This document shows, in pieces, positions 1-11,640 of a DNA stretch of 64,000 nt. How positions within the stretch are numbered: the first letter of the stretch is position 1; each line of letters opens with the position of its first letter. Both the position numbers and the translations under genes were made by a program. The notes beneath the pieces are model-generated. The model was given only the letters and a program-made list of their open reading frames with translations. It was not told the origin of the DNA and did no database searches. Origin of the DNA: Amblyomma americanum (Eukaryota; Arthropoda; Arachnida; Ixodida; Ixodidae); assembly GCF_052857255.1 (NCBI RefSeq), contig NC_135498.1:166031255-166095254 (forward strand). The letters are read 5' to 3'.

Positions 1-695
1 TGAGATAGCAGCTGTTCTAAGCGATCTAATCGCTCTGTCAAGAGAGCAACCTCAGGGTTGAGCACCGCTCTCTCTATGACGCGTACTCTCGCTGCGGCTG
101 TCGTTAACGCCTCATTTCGTTCCTCATCCAATGCGGCCTCCACGGCTTGGTCGAAATTGCTCGGCTTGCGCGAGAGCACGAACCGGCGCACGGGGTCTTG
201 CAGACCAGCCACGAACAAAGCGGTCATTTCCTCTTTAAGTAGTTCCTCCGCGTATTTCTTCCTTAGCTGGTCTCCTTCCTCCTCCCTGCTTAACGTATCG
301 CGTGCTAGGCGCTGAAGCCGCGACGCAAATGTTCGCACGTCCTCCCCTACCATCTGTTCGGCGTCACGGAACCTCTGTACCCGCACGTGACGTGGTTCAG
401 TGTCGAAATGCTCAAACGCGAGCTTCTTAAATTCCGCAAATGATTTTGTGGATTTTACTTTTTCGTCTCGCCATGCAAAATCATGAGCAGCTCCTGCCAT
501 CTTACACCTCGCCATTCCCAGCATTTGAGCATCGGACCATCCCCCCATTTTCCCAATCTCTTCTAGCATGGAAAAGAAATCGCAGATTGGAACCCCTGTC
601 TTATCTCCCGTAAACGTCGGAATGACGCTTCCTAATGCCAGCATGCTTGCTCCGAGCGACGGCTGTGGAGTGGGAGCTCCCTCAGATACAGTCAT
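1..695 (-). CDS. gag: Ty3-type retrotransposon Gag, 3' end off the window
   Basis: Seen: reading the minus strand from an ATG at 695-693, one frame stays open to the window edge (about 231 codons); it is open upstream to about 795 without another clear start. The product has a TFTGDKTGV-like N-terminal start, a helix-rich middle (WSDAQMLGMARCKMAGAAHD, then an FKKLAFEHF-type stretch) and a charged, coiled-coil-like C-terminal part. This is the layout of the capsid-like region of Ty3/gypsy Gag. Gag assembles the particle that packages element RNA. A primer-site-like sequence and LTR lie just upstream on the same strand, which supports the call. No zinc knuckle is visible because the reading frame leaves the window. 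The translation has no internal stop, so this copy may be fairly young. Confidence 0.75.
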   Translation of the reverse strand, partial: MTVSEGAPTPQPSLGASMLALGSVIPTFTGDKTGVPICDFFSMLEEIGKMGGWSDAQMLGMARCKMAGAAHDFAWRDEKVKSTKSFAEFKKLAFEHFDTEPRHVRVQRFRDAEQMVGEDVRTFASRLQRLARDTLSREEEGDQLRKKYAEELLKEEMTALFVAGLQDPVRRFVLSRKPSNFDQAVEAALDEERNEALTTAAARVRVIERAVLNPEVALLTERLDRLEQLLS

Positions 696-830
696 TTTTT
701 TTTTCAAGCCCTCCAGTGCCTCAAGCCTCTCAAATGGGGGTAAAAGTCCCACAATCAGTCCCGTGATTCCCTTTTGATTACAATTTTGAAGTCATGAATG
801 TCACAGCATTCAGAGGACATTTGCTTTTGA

Positions 831-849
831 GACCCCACTTCTGACACCA
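831..849 (-). other. Primer binding site of the left Ty3-type element
   Basis: The minus strand reads TGGTGTCAGAAGTGGGGTC one base after the inferred LTR end. A TGGTGTCAGAAGTGGG-type sequence directly inside the 5' LTR is a common primer binding site form in Ty3/gypsy elements (established knowledge). It fixes the orientation of the gag frame and the LTR boundary at 851. Confidence 0.7.
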
Positions 850-850
850 G

Positions 851-2050
851 TGTGATGACCCCCATAATGCGCAGGTCCACACGGGACGGAGAGGCAAAGA
901 GACACCGTATGGCTCAGTTTAAACAAACAGGTATATTCAATAATTACACATGATTAACATTATACATCAGAGGCTGGGGCGTCCGAGCTTACGTGCCGAC
1001 GACTTCATGGGGGCGATGGAGTGGCTCCGGAGTTGGGCTCGAGCGGTTGCTGGCCGAAGCTGCACGCCGACGGGCTTCGGCGCTGAAGGCCCTCTTGGCG
1101 AACGATGTCGTCCTGAGCGTGCTTGCAGTAGAATTTCAATAGTCGTCCGTTTCTTAGAGGATGGTTCACAAACCCTTCCTCTAGTGTCGTTCGGCTTGAA
1201 AGATGAACAGGAGGCGAGCTTGTAGATGATAACAGCAGAGCATAATTTTACAACATACATATACAGAGAGTTAAACTGGAAAAAGCAGAACTGAATTTAC
1301 AAAAGAACAAACTTTGCACTACTTTACTCATCGACCGGGCAGGTTAGTGCCTAAGTAGCATCACATTACATGCTAAGCATGGAGCCCCAGCTCAGACTGG
1401 ACTGCATCCGTTTACATGTTCTTTTAAGCACTTGATTAACAAAGGACTAAGGGCGGTCATTTCCAGTGGCCCGCCCAAAGCATCAATTCTCCAATCCAAA
1501 ATAACATGCGAGATGGGGACCACCCCTTTGGGTTGGGCTTAGCCTCGAACCCAGAGTCTGTTAACAATACAAACTAAATAAACAACAAAAACGCCACCAC
1601 TCTCTCTCAAGTGAGAGTATACACAGGCTCTCTCTTCGGAGCTAATTCACTAGCGCCTGTCTTTCCACATTCTTGGCGAGTACTGCCTGTCCGCCATGAC
1701 AGGTGTCCGTCGCGGCCCTTCTGGGAAGCTGTGGGTGCCTTCCCGGCGATAGCCCACGACAAAGGGGGGGGGAGGGAAAGAATGTCGTCTTCGCGGTATC
1801 GCATAGCGTCGGCTGTGGTACGGCGCGCTCTGGCCCGCTGACAGCTCCCTTGTCCTGGAATGTAACCGGAAATTGGGGAGGATAAAGCCTGTTTCCCCGG
1901 GGCGGCGGCGGGTCCGGTTTTTCTGGTCGTCACTCAAAGAGCATGGCTGGGTAATTGATGATGCCGCTGTCACGGGTCTCCGTCTACGCCGCGCCGTCGA
2001 ACGTGGATCCTCGTAGCACACACGGAATGTCACAGGTTTCTCGCACACAG
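851..2050 (-). repeat. Probable 5' LTR of the left Ty3-type element
   Basis: In plus orientation the sequence starts TGTGATGACC at 851, so on the minus strand it ends in ...CATCACA next to the primer site. A TTATTGAATATACC stretch near 935-955 resembles an LTR transcript end. The far boundary is uncertain: ...CGCACACA near 2050 would give a TG...CA structure of about 1.2 kb, and CR1-like LINE sequence begins at about 2062. The 3' LTR is outside the window, so length and target duplication cannot be checked. Open frames inside it have no recognisable product. Confidence 0.5.
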
Positions 2051-2061
2051 GCTATTGCTCA

Positions 2062-2540
2062 CTAGTGTGGTTGACTGGTGTGGTAGAAAAAATTTACCTC
2101 CTTCAAAAGAAAGCTTTACGTCGCATTGCCAATCTTGATTACCTAAGCCACACACGGCAAGCTTTAGAAACATTCGATGTGTTAAGAATTCAAAGCATGT
2201 GCGAAATCCTCATGTTCCTTCATTTCATCTGTCCGTGTATTTTAAATCTATGGCAGAAGGCACTGCGCTATTGAAACCGAGCGATCACACAGTTAAAACT
2301 CGCAACACAGACACTTGGTTAGTTCCCCCTTTCCGTAGTGACTATAAGTACCAAATATTACAACGTAATCTTACAATAGTTCTAAATGCATATAAAGATA
2401 TAAAAAACCGTACTACGAAAGCATTGCGTCAAATATTTCTGCAGAAGTATCCTCATTTACCAATCGCCCCTAAGTACAGCTGTTCGCTTACATGTCTTTT
2501 ACAAATCTATTTTGCACCTTGTTATTTGTATTAATGATGA
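2062..2540 (+). mobile_element. CR1/Jockey-like LINE, 3' coding end, degraded
   Basis: The plus strand encodes the C-terminal tail of a non-LTR reverse transcriptase: KIYLLQKKALRRIANLDYLSHTR (first frame) and, after a frameshift near 2200, HTVKTRNTDTWLVPPFRSDYKYQ and NAYKDI (second frame). The LQKKALR.I..L.Y..HT pattern followed by ..TRN.D...VP..R is typical of the last part of CR1/L2/Jockey ORF2. The 5' part is missing, as expected for a truncated LINE insertion, and the end is broken by at least one frameshift. The clade is a judgement from motifs, not from alignment. Confidence 0.6.
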
Positions 2541-2636
2541 CTGCGCTTTTTCGTTCTCCTGTTTTTGTTAAAACTCTAATGTGGCTATGCGTTCTTTTTT
2601 TTACTTTTTCGTCTGCGTAAATATTTTCAGGGCGCA

Positions 2637-2767
2637 GGGATAGCGTAGAGGCACAGCGTCCGCGTCACGTGCAAGAGGACCGGGACTCGAATCCTGGTGC
2701 CACACAATTCTCCACCGGATTTTAAAGAAAATGAAATCCGCGTGTCGGTGGAACTGCATAACCATAG
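2637..2767 (+). repeat. tRNA-derived SINE-like fragment
   Basis: The stretch has a box-A-like TAGCGTAGAGG and a box-B-like GGGACTCGAATCC about 35 bases later, followed by a CCGGATTTTAAAG... body. This is a tRNA-like head fused to non-tRNA sequence, so it is read as a SINE relic, not a tRNA gene; no complete cloverleaf can be drawn. It abuts the truncated 5' end of the RTE. Confidence 0.4.
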
Positions 2768-5280
2768 TTTCTATAGTATTAATGAGAAGGTGGCGGCTAT
2801 CGTAATTAGGCTCAATAGGAGGTACAAGCTGAAGGTGGCGCAGGCCTACGGGCCTACATCCAGCCATCATGACCACACCGTTGAAAGTTTCAATGAAGAC
2901 GTAGAATCGGCAATGAACAAAGTAAAATCACAGTACTTTGTACAGATCGCCGACTTCAATGCGAAAGTGGGCAAGAAGCAGGCTGGCAGCCAGACGGTAG
3001 ACGACTATGGTATAGGTTCTAGAAATAGCAGGGGAGAGCTATTAGTAGAGTCCGCAGATAGAAATAATTCACGGATCGTGAATACCTTCTTCCGCAAACG
3101 AGAGAACAGGAAGTGGACCTGGAAGACCCCAATGGTGAGCCTAAAAATGAACTCGACTTCATACTATGCGCTCAACCGGGCATTGTTCAGAAAGTGGACG
3201 CCCTCGGAAAGGTGCGCTATAGCGACCACAGAGTGCTAAGGTGTAGAATTAGCTTATACTTGCAGAGGGAACGGAAGAAGCTTCCGAAGAAAAAATTCAT
3301 TAACGATTTAGTGGTAAGAGGGAAAACAGCAATTCAGGACATCGCTGCAGAACACATATTCGGCTTACACTAACGAAACGATTGTGATGTTTCTGTAAAG
3401 AACGATAACCTGACAGCTATCATTACGGAATGCGCAGTAGAAGTAGGCGGTGGGGCGGTTCGACAAGATACCGGCAAGCCATTTCAGGAGACGCAAGATC
3501 AGATTAAGAAACGTCAAAGCATGAGAGCGTCTAACCCTACCGACAGAACAGAACTAGCAGAACTATCGAAGTTCATAAATAAGCGCAAGTTAACCGACAT
3601 ATTGAATGTCGTAATGGAGAGAATCAAGCATGCTCTAAAGAATGGAGGTAGCCTAAAAGCGGTGAAGAGGAAACTAAGCCTAGGTAAAAACAAGTGGTGG
3701 TTAGGAGGCAAGGAGGGCAACGTCATTAGCAACATGGATATGGTTGTTAACGTAGCCGAAAAGTTCTACACAAATCTATATAGTAGCCAATGCAATCAGG
3801 ACGTTAATGAGAGAGACAGTAGCACACAGCTATGCGTCACCCGCGAGTAACGAAAGAGGAAGTACAGAAAAACCTTAGGAGCAATGCAAAGAGAAAAAGC
3901 AGCTGGTAAGGATCAGTAAACAGCAGATCTGTTTAAGGGTGGAGGAGAGGCTGTGCCACCCTGTGTACGTAATGCCTTATAACCTCGACCGTACCAGAAG
4001 CTTCGAAGAGCACTAACATTACCTGAGTTCATAAGAAAGGAGACGCCAATGAGGTGAAAAATTATAGGCCATTCAGCTTACCGTCTTGTTGCCTACAAGG
4101 TGTTTACTAAGGTAATCGCTAATAGAGTCGGGGCATCTTAGACTTCAATCAACCAAATGATCGGGCAGGCTTTCGTAAAAAGTATTTCAGAATAAATCAT
4201 ATTCATATTGTCAATCAGGTGATAGAGAAATGCTCAGAATATAACCAATGCCTCTATATAGCCTTCATTGATTACGAGGAAGTATTTGACTCAGTGAAAC
4301 TTCTGCAGTCATACAGGCATTGTGCAGTCAGGGTGTAGAAGAGCGTTTTATCAGAATAATGGAAGATGTATACATATATAGGAACTCTACCGATACCATA
4401 ATCCTCCATAAAGTCCTCACTAAAATTCCAGTAAGGAAGGGCGTCAGCCAAGGAGACACGATCTCACCTTTGCTATGCTTTGTCGAGATCGCTGGCAAGA
4501 TTGTGTTTCGCGGTTGACATTGCCTTTCTCAGTTATTCAGGACATGAACTGCAAATCATGATAAACGAGTTAGGCAAAGCAGAACGGTGGGTTAAAAATG
4601 AACATTCAGGCAACCAAAGTAGTGGTCAACAGTCGAGCAAGGAAACAGAAGTTTACAATTGGCATCAAAGTGCTGGAAATAGTAAAGGAATACGTCTACT
4701 TAGTGCAGGTTGTGACAGCTTATCCGGGTCATTTGAGGGAAATAACTAGAAGGATAAAAATGTGGTGGAACGCATATGGCAGGTCTTCCAAGAGTATGAA
4801 CGGCCGTTTGCCAAATTCCTCAAGAGAAAAGTGTACAACAACTGTATCTTACCGGTCCTCACCTACAAGACCGAAACGCGGAGCCTAAGGAAAAGGTTTC
4901 AGCTTAATTTAAAGACAACGCAGTGAGACATGGAAAGAAAAATGATAGGTTTAACATTAAGAGATCAAAAGAGGGCTGCGCGGATGAGTGAACAAACGCG
5001 GCTTAATGGCATCCTAGTCGAAATCAAGAGGAAGCAATGGGCTTGGGCAGGGCATGTAATGCGAAGGCAAGATACCCGCTTGCTCTTAAGGATAAATGAG
5101 TGGATTCCAAGAGAAGGCAAGCGTAGGAAGGGTCGGCAGAAGGTTAGGTGGGCGGATGAGGTTTAGAAGTTGGCGGGCATACGGTGGGCTCAGCTTGCAA
5201 AGGACAGGCTTAATTGAAGATACATGGGAGACGCCTTTTCCTGCAGGGGGTGTAGTCAGGCTGATGATGATGATGATGAA
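2768..5280 (+). mobile_element. RTE/BovB-like LINE, 5'-truncated and inactivated
   Basis: Domains in order on the plus strand: an apurinic-type endonuclease (2768-3290; VAQAYGPTSSHHD, VQIADFNAKVGKKQ, then LDFILCAQPG and YSDHRVLRCRI in a second frame), a reverse transcriptase (about 3500-4750; RKGVSQGDTISP near 4440) and the characteristic C-terminal tail (4930-5170; MIGLTLRDQKR, WAGHVMRRQD, WIPREGKRRKGRQKVRW). The copy ends in a TGA/GAT triplet tail (5262-5279), usual for RTE. It is dead: the RT catalytic motif reads FAVD instead of FADD near 4510, and there are many stops and frameshifts between 3240 and 4920. The endonuclease N-terminus is missing. Five other RTE pieces in this window share the C-terminal tail motifs. 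Confidence 0.85.
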
Positions 5281-5479
5281 ACGTTTTGAACGGTGTCTAC
5301 TCCTATGGCTTGTAGCGGCTGCCTCGGCCTCTTCAAGATATATACCCACAGCTTTTAGAACAGGCACCCGGGCAGATTTTTCTGGAAAAATAAAAGTAAT
5401 TGAACTGATGACGCCGCCAGACCACATGACCAAGTTTGCTCACTGCCTCCTAGGTTGTTCTCGGGGGACCACTTGCCGG

Positions 5480-5585
5480 AGACATACCCGTGATGTTTCG
5501 TTCAGAACGCCGATGCCGACAACGCCGACACCAAATTTTATGGTGAAAGGAGCCTTTAATGCTATCACTTAAAAAGAAAGCAATA
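5480..5585 (-). repeat. Dispersed repeat, copy 1
   Basis: Read on the minus strand, this runs AGCATTAAAGGCTCC, then TAAAATTTGGTGTCGGCGTT and TCGGCGTTCTGAACG. The same order of blocks occurs on the plus strand at 34015-34112. The GTCGGCGTCGGC-like core and the short palindromic TTAA-containing edge suggest a non-autonomous element. It is not coding. Confidence 0.5.
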
Positions 5586-6535
5586 GTTAAATGCCTCCTA
5601 AAACAAGGCTTCTTAGCAACTCGAATCAGCAAGGTGTTATTGCATGTATCACAAATCTACGTTTAGTAAACTCAGTTCGGAAGGAAACGCAGTCGTCTGC
5701 GTGAGTTTATTGCGAAACAGGCCACTAAGGGAAGCAGTTGAGAAAATATGACCATTTGGCTGCAGAGGTGTCCTCAGCTGCCCACCCTTATCAGTGTGTC
5801 GTTTGACTGTTTGGAAGTGAAATTTGTCATAACTGCATGGAATAAGAAAAAAAAAAACAGTATTTGTCCGGTACTACCTCTTTCGCGCTGCTGGCATCCC
5901 CGAGAAACTTGGGGCCTTGCGAACAGTTCTTACGTTCGATGGACAGGTGCAGCATAATTCTAAGAAGTTCGGCGAGCACGTTACTCCAAATTACGACTAC
6001 GAAAAAAAGACCAAATAAATATTGTCCTTTTTAAGTGCAGCCATGACTGGGAAAATCACCAGTCCGTCATAACTTTTCGATTTCCGTCAAGCTGAAGCGC
6101 CTGCAACATGATAAAGCTTTGAGAAGTGCCAGAATGTTGCTGCAACGAGCAGAACAACAATGTACTCCCTATTTCCAGCTCGGTAGCATTATTGCAATAA
6201 TGCGCGCAACTGGCGAGTGGCACCGAACATGACGCGACGGGGAAACTGCGGCACGGGGCGGTAAAAAAGTTTGTCTCTACCATGGCGAGCGGACGTCCAA
6301 GCACCCTAGCCAATGCCCAATCAGGGCGTTATCAGTTGACCCACCGAGCTCTCTCCGATGTAACAAAACTGAGCTCGTCTTAACAGCGGCGAAAGCGTTC
6401 TTGCCTATCTTACTCCGTGTTTGAATCGAAGCGCAACCTGACTTTCGGATGCCACTTTGAATATGAGTGCATTCTTATTGTTGCTTTTGCTCTGCTATAA
6501 TCTTTTTCACCCTTAAGAGGTGATAAAAAGAAAGC
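5586..6535. other. No recognised feature
   Basis: AT-rich sequence with short homopolymer runs (an A10 run near 5850). Open frames are short and have no recognisable motifs. Confidence 0.5.
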
Positions 6536-6606
6536 GTCAGTAGCTAGGGGTAGCGTGTCGGACTCGGGATGTGAGGGGCAGGTGTCGATTCCCATCCTAC
6601 CCAATT
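6536..6606 (+). repeat. tRNA-like SINE head
   Basis: TAGCTAGGGGTAGCGTGTCG resembles a box A region and GTGTCGATTCCCATCC a T-arm/box B region, followed by CTACCCAATTAATTTTTTT. Spacing is about right for a Pol III internal promoter. The T-run could act as a terminator. Stem pairing is poor, so this is a SINE head or tRNA pseudogene and not a working tRNA. Confidence 0.4.
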
Positions 6607-8414
6607 AATTTTTTTATTCCAATTAGTGTGCTTTACATTCTTACATGTCATAACGGCGTCTGATCACGCTGCGCCCTAATGTTCACAATTCCTCATGTTT
6701 AAACCACTTTTCATTGCTGTTACTCCACGTATTATGCCAATACCTTTTCGACCATCACACGGATGGCGCCGGCAAAACTGAGTTCTCCGCTGAACGGAAG
6801 CCTTAAGGCTTTCGCATTAAAAACAATAACGCATGCTTTGTTTGGAACAAAAAAAAAGAATGCTTCAAGTGGATGAGTCACTTGGAGAGAGAAATAGAGG
6901 AGGGAAGCTTTGTATTTTGTATATGATTAGTGCTGCCGGCACGCGGATATATCACTCTGTGACGATAGATACGGCCAAGCTTATCTCTAATGTTTATAGT
7001 CCTGCGCAGCTACCTTTCCACTGTAGGCGACCGTTGTCCCTTGTTTTAGCACCGGAACTCAACAGTTCTTACTCACCTTCAAAATGTGCACGGCCAAGAG
7101 CGGCGGTGATTGTTTTCCTCGACGACTTCCGAGCGCGCTTGTTGCTATCCGGCATGAAACTACCGTTAAATATACACGGACACAGAAAGAAGCCACATGA
7201 CACACGCTAATTCTTTCTATGTCTGTGCCTTCTTAGAGCTAGTTATCAGATCGGCATCTATATATCAACTAGCCCAATTAAGAGCATTAGTTGAGGTTAT
7301 TGCTATTGCTGCCACTGATGTTCGCTTCTCTCTGCGCGCAAGTAAACAGCATAAAAAATTAATTTCAGTGCTACGGCAGTGTCCTGGTTGGTTGTCTACG
7401 GCGTTAATCGTCGCCACCCCGTGATGCCTGCTGGAGGTGCCGGCTAACGGATGTTCCTGGTGCCCACAGTCACCGAGAGCCGCCGAAGTACCCCGAGCTG
7501 TCACCAAGAAGTGAACACGCGGACAGCCACTGAATCCGTCCTGAGCGAAGAACTGCGAAGCACCCGCCGTCTCCAATGGCTGCCACCTGCTGCTGCCACT
7601 ATTGGGTTACGTGAGCTGAGATAAACTAGTTACGAGAGCTATTTACTTGTGGGCAGTTTCTCCGACTTCAGATGCTGCTTACGATTTTTCAAGTGTTCTT
7701 TTTGTCTTCATTGAGCTCAAAGTATTTGCTATTCACTCCCGGCGCTAAACTGTGTCACTAAAAAAGAAAATCATCAGTATAAGGGGTCTCAACGGTACAT
7801 GAATTTACAATAAAATCTCGCTCCTCTACCAAGGCAGTGCCGTTACACGAAAGGAGGCCAGCCTGTTTGCTACATTATTTTAGGACATCGATATGCTGTT
7901 TCTACTGCGCATCAGATTTTTACCAACGTCAGCGCGTGTGTCACGTTTCTCAAATTTACGTTGTTGTGTTCCGTGGCGCTGCTACACGCAGCATGGAACT
8001 TCTCTGTTCTCTAGAAGCAGAATTTGACAATGAAGGAGCCTGCTGAGTGAACTTTGACTTTCGAGGTCTCAATTCAAGAAACAGCTTCTTGCCTCCCCTC
8101 GACTTTTCCGACTTAAAGATTCGAGTGGTCCTGCCCTGCGTTGCTCGACTGCAGTCATCCTCTGCTTTCCGCCTCCGTGCGGCTGAGAAGTGCCCCGATG
8201 CTAACTCACCGATACTCTGACAAGAATGTCGTATGAACACAGCGCTTCTTCTTTTTCTGCCACTAACCATGTGGTGGCGCTGCACTGCACTCACTTGTAG
8301 AGTCACTAGATAAGGTTTATTGATTCTACTCTCTTCTTTCGAGTCCTCAAGATTGCACTTTTTTTATTCGAATGCTTGCCATATGGAATACGAAGAGGCT
8401 TTCGAAAAGCTAGA
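6607..8414. other. No recognised feature
   Basis: Unique-looking sequence. Open frames (for example plus 6833-7210, minus 7265-7576 and minus 7956-8306) were read through; none shows a known domain, signal peptide or convincing splice-site context. Confidence 0.5.
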
Positions 8415-8690
8415 TTAGGTTGTGCAGTCTATTCTCTTCAAGAAACCTACCAGCATCCGGCTCTTAGCATTTTTCGTTAGCCACAAGGACGGATAATTCC
8501 CTCTAGCAGGCTTAAGTACAACTTCCAGTAATCGTCGTTTTGAGTACTGCGTTTCCAGGAAGTTCATGCGAAGAGTCATCTCAGTGGCCGGTCTGGAACA
8601 CTTAAGACATGTGCTGAGCAGAGCATATTCCTGAGAGCCGCATCGGCACGCCACCAACGGTTTAAGGGCCGCCCCAGTCTTTATCCTTTT
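8415..8690 (-). mobile_element. LINE ORF2 C-terminal fragment
   Basis: The minus strand encodes CRCGSQEYALLSTCLKCSRP followed by basic residues and SRMLVGFLKRI before a stop. A CxCG...C...C segment about 60-70 residues before the end, followed by a LLxFL-type helix, is the usual ending of Jockey/R1-like ORF2 proteins. Only this tail is recognisable. The reading is by motif and could be wrong. Confidence 0.35.
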
Positions 8691-8997
8691 TTTTTTCAGC
8701 CTTTATCTTTTATCAGCCTTTATACCTTCACTAAACTCAAAACGTTCCGAGGGAGGAGGTAAGTGCGCGGGAAAATCAAAGCACATGCACTTCTCCTTAT
8801 AGAGCACGACAAGATGTGAAGCGCAGACCGGAAATCAAATGGGAGGCTTTTGGTGTGCTAGCACGTCCACGTTCCTCTGGTGAAATTTCTGAGCATCTTC
8901 TTGTGTCCAATGCATCAGGATGCGTTTCTTTATTTTCATATGTAGAGCATGCATGTGGTGAGGGATGCGCAGTGTCTTTGTAACTCTTTGGAGTTGT

Positions 8998-9228
8998 GGC
9001 CGCCGCGGTGGGTCAGTGGTTATGGCGCTCAGCTGCTTAAACGAAAGACGCGGGTTCGATCCCGGCTGCGGCGGTCGAATTTCTATGAAGGTGAAATTCT
9101 AGAGGCCCGTGTACTGTGTGATGTCCGTGCACGTTAAAGAACCCCAGGTGGTCGAAATTTCCGGAGACCTTCACTACGGCGTCCCTCATAGCCCGAGTTG
9201 CTTTGGGACGTTAAACCCCCATAAACTA
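8998..9228 (+). mobile_element. Ruka-type tRNA-derived SINE with perfect target duplication
   Basis: A tRNA-like head (GCCGCGGTGGGTCAGTGG box A region, GCGGGTTCGATCCCGGC box B region) leads into the body with GGCCCGTGTACTGTGTGATG, CCCAGGTGGTCGAAATTTCC and TTTGGGACGTTAAACCCCCA. This order matches the Ruka SINE known from ticks. It is flanked by an exact 16-bp duplication, AACTCTTTGGAGTTGT, at 8982-8997 and 9229-9244. The perfect duplication indicates a recent insertion. SINEs are transcribed by Pol III and mobilised by LINE machinery; which LINE serves it here is not shown. Confidence 0.9.
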
Positions 9229-9244
9229 AACTCTTTGGAGTTGT

Positions 9245-9769
9245 TTAATAGCCGCTAAGGAGTCCTTGTAGATATGCACTTCTCTTACAGACGGAATGTT
9301 TTTATAGACTGCTTTGCATCACGGATAGCGTAGAGCTCTATCACCAGCGAGTCCCGGTGACTGGAGACATATTCCCGACTCCAATTCTATTTAAGAGTCC
9401 CTGCTTTAAAGGGCCGTGCTTTAAAGGGCAACTACGGTAGTTTTTACGTTATTTTGAGGTATTAATCGCATCATATTTCTTGGAGCCGCGTGTCTCGGAC
9501 ATAACAAACTGTTTTTTATACAAAGTAGCACTATTTTTTAAGAGCAAAAGCAGCAAACTGAAACCCAAATTAGATTCGTGGCCAGCGACGATGCTCTGGT
9601 TGACGCAGCGATGACCTCACAAACAGTATTCTAACAACCCTCGTACGCGCGTTGAATGGCTGAAGCAGCGACTGAAAATTACGGCTCAGCTCTTAAAATA
9701 TTTGGCACCCCCTGATACGAGCATTAAAATTTGTTGTTCACACAGGGAGCGGGATATAACGTACAATCA
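9245..9769. other. No recognised feature
   Basis: No recognisable gene or repeat, other than short direct repeats (CTTTAAAGGGC twice near 9402-9428). Confidence 0.4.
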
Positions 9770-10610
9770 CTTTTTCTGACGTCGCCTGTTGAATCTTCCA
9801 AATACTTAGGAATGTATTTAAACCACAATCTGTCGTGGTGGAGAACTGATATCAATCACCTTCTAACTGACACATAAAACTCTAGGTTTTATTCGCCTGT
9901 TGTTTCGCAAAGCTAACAACGATAAACGACTAATTACTTACACAACGCTCGTCAGACCGAAGCTTCAATATGCGTCATTCATTGCCGCCCTATATTAAAA
10001 CAGAATTTCATATTACAATAGAATTGCCATTTCCAGATAATAGTACATTTACCATTCACACTACAGATCCTATCTGGTTGACCATAACCATAAAGTGCGC
10101 GAATTCGATCAAGAACCGATTTGTTCAAAATGTTGTTCTTTCCTCCACTCTTCGGGAATTGAACGCTTTATCTTCATTTCTTGTTAATATTATTGAGAAA
10201 GAAGTGAGTGTTTGCATCGTCATTGTGACTGCCATTGCAATTTTTCCGTGTTTTGTACAACCTACCCTTCTACTGCAATGCCACATGCGGCGGTGTGGGT
10301 ACTTAATTAATTCTAATTAATAATTCATTTATAATGCACATTTGTTTTAATAAATAATTAATGAATAAAATGAACTGTGCATAATTAACAAATTTCACCC
10401 ACTACAAAACAGGACCAGAAGATTCATCGTACGTTAGTACTCAAGCGCCAGAAAAGAGAATCTTAACGTCCCAACGCTCTAAAACAGAAATAAGATATCA
10501 CGTCTTGCCTTTCCTCATAAATTATACTTTAACCTCACACCCTACTCCGCACCGCTAATTAGTCCTGGCATACGTACATACAATCGACTTGACCTCAATA
10601 AAAACTTGAA
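9770..10610 (+). mobile_element. CR1/Jockey-like LINE fragment, interrupted
   Basis: The plus strand carries SSKYLGMYLNHNLSW (9797-9840), the YLG...LSW block that follows the RT palm, then VRPKLQYASF (about 9950-9985). DPIW...NRFVQNVV near 10070-10135 resumes the expected order. A last piece (10440-10605) reads NVPTLKTEIRYHVLPFLINYTL, the end of the protein. Two AT-rich stretches, about 9990-10065 and 10180-10410, do not fit and look inserted or badly decayed. No catalytic core is present. Confidence 0.55.
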
Positions 10611-10744
10611 CCTCCATTTGCGCGAAGAGACGCCGTCAGATTTTCGATTCCCCGCTTGCAGTGACTTTTTTGTCGGTCTACTTTTTTTGTTTCTCTGCTT
10701 GCCTGAAGCCGGTTTTGTGCCAGGCTGCTCACATGCTGCTCGTT

Positions 10745-11118
10745 GCAGGAAAGAAAATGATAGGCGTAACGTTAAGAGACCGGAAGCGGGCAGAGTGGGG
10801 AGGGAACATACGCCGGTTAATGACATGCTAGTCGAAATCAAGAGGAATAAATTGGGCTTGGGCAGGACATGTAATCCGAAGGCAAGACAACGGCTGGTCC
10901 TTGTGGGAACAGGAGAGGATCCCAAGAGAAGGCAAGCGTAGCAGGGAGTGAAAGAAAGTTAGGTGGATGGATGAGATTAGGAAGTTTGCAGACATAGTGT
11001 GGGCGCAGCTGGCAAAGAACAGGGTTAATTGGAGAGGCATAGAGAGGCCTTTTCCCTGCATTGCGCGTAGTCCGGCTTCTGCTGCTGCTGCTTATGATGA
11101 TGAGGATGATGATGATGA
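10745..11118 (+). mobile_element. RTE LINE 3' end
   Basis: The plus strand reads KKMIGVTLRDRKRAEW, then after frameshifts WAGHVIRRQD, RIPREGKR and KVRWMDEIRKFADIVW, then QLAKNRVNWRGI. These are the terminal blocks of RTE ORF2, homologous to 4930-5230. The copy ends in a GCT/GAT triplet tail (11081-11118) and is 5'-truncated to about 370 bases. Confidence 0.8.
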
Positions 11119-11640
11119 CTGCAGCTCAGTTGCCGAACGCGCTAACCACTGAGCGCGGTTGGATCGGGTTACACATACTTCGCGCAGCTTTTCCCTACGC
11201 TGCCAGCTTGGGAGGCGACACTCGACCAAGAAGGAAAGCCTTTACTCATACCTTTTAAGAAGGCAGACACACGTTACGATAGCCAAAAAGATAACTTCGT
11301 ACACCGGCGGCACATGCTGTTCATACAAGGCGCGGAAAAACAAAAAGAACTGTGCGCAATGCACCTGGCACTATCCCCATGGCTACATCGGAAAAAAATG
11401 GCGCAAAGTTTACGAAATGGGCTAGTTTAGGCTCAGTAGTCTTCTGTAAATTATTCTCTGGCCCTCACTTTCTCTACGCCGCAGGCGGTCGCGCATGGAG
11501 GAAACTCAGAATAAATACAATGCGTAACCGCGGGGACGGCATGGCATTCGTGAAGGCCCGCTAGAGCCAACCACCCCCGTGCTGGCGTTGTTAGGTGGGA
11601 CGCCAATGCATTCCACAGCCGAGATAGACCACCTTCCTGA
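11119..11640. other. Unassigned, possibly leader of the gag fragment
   Basis: No coding signal is recognised. The segment around 11440-11640, directly upstream of the gag fragment, contains CAGAATAAATACAATGCG and could be its old LTR or leader. No matching partner LTR is visible in the window. Confidence 0.3.

Noticed and set aside
2637..2705. Candidate tRNA gene
   Set aside because: Box A/B-like motifs only; stems do not pair and a SINE-like body follows.
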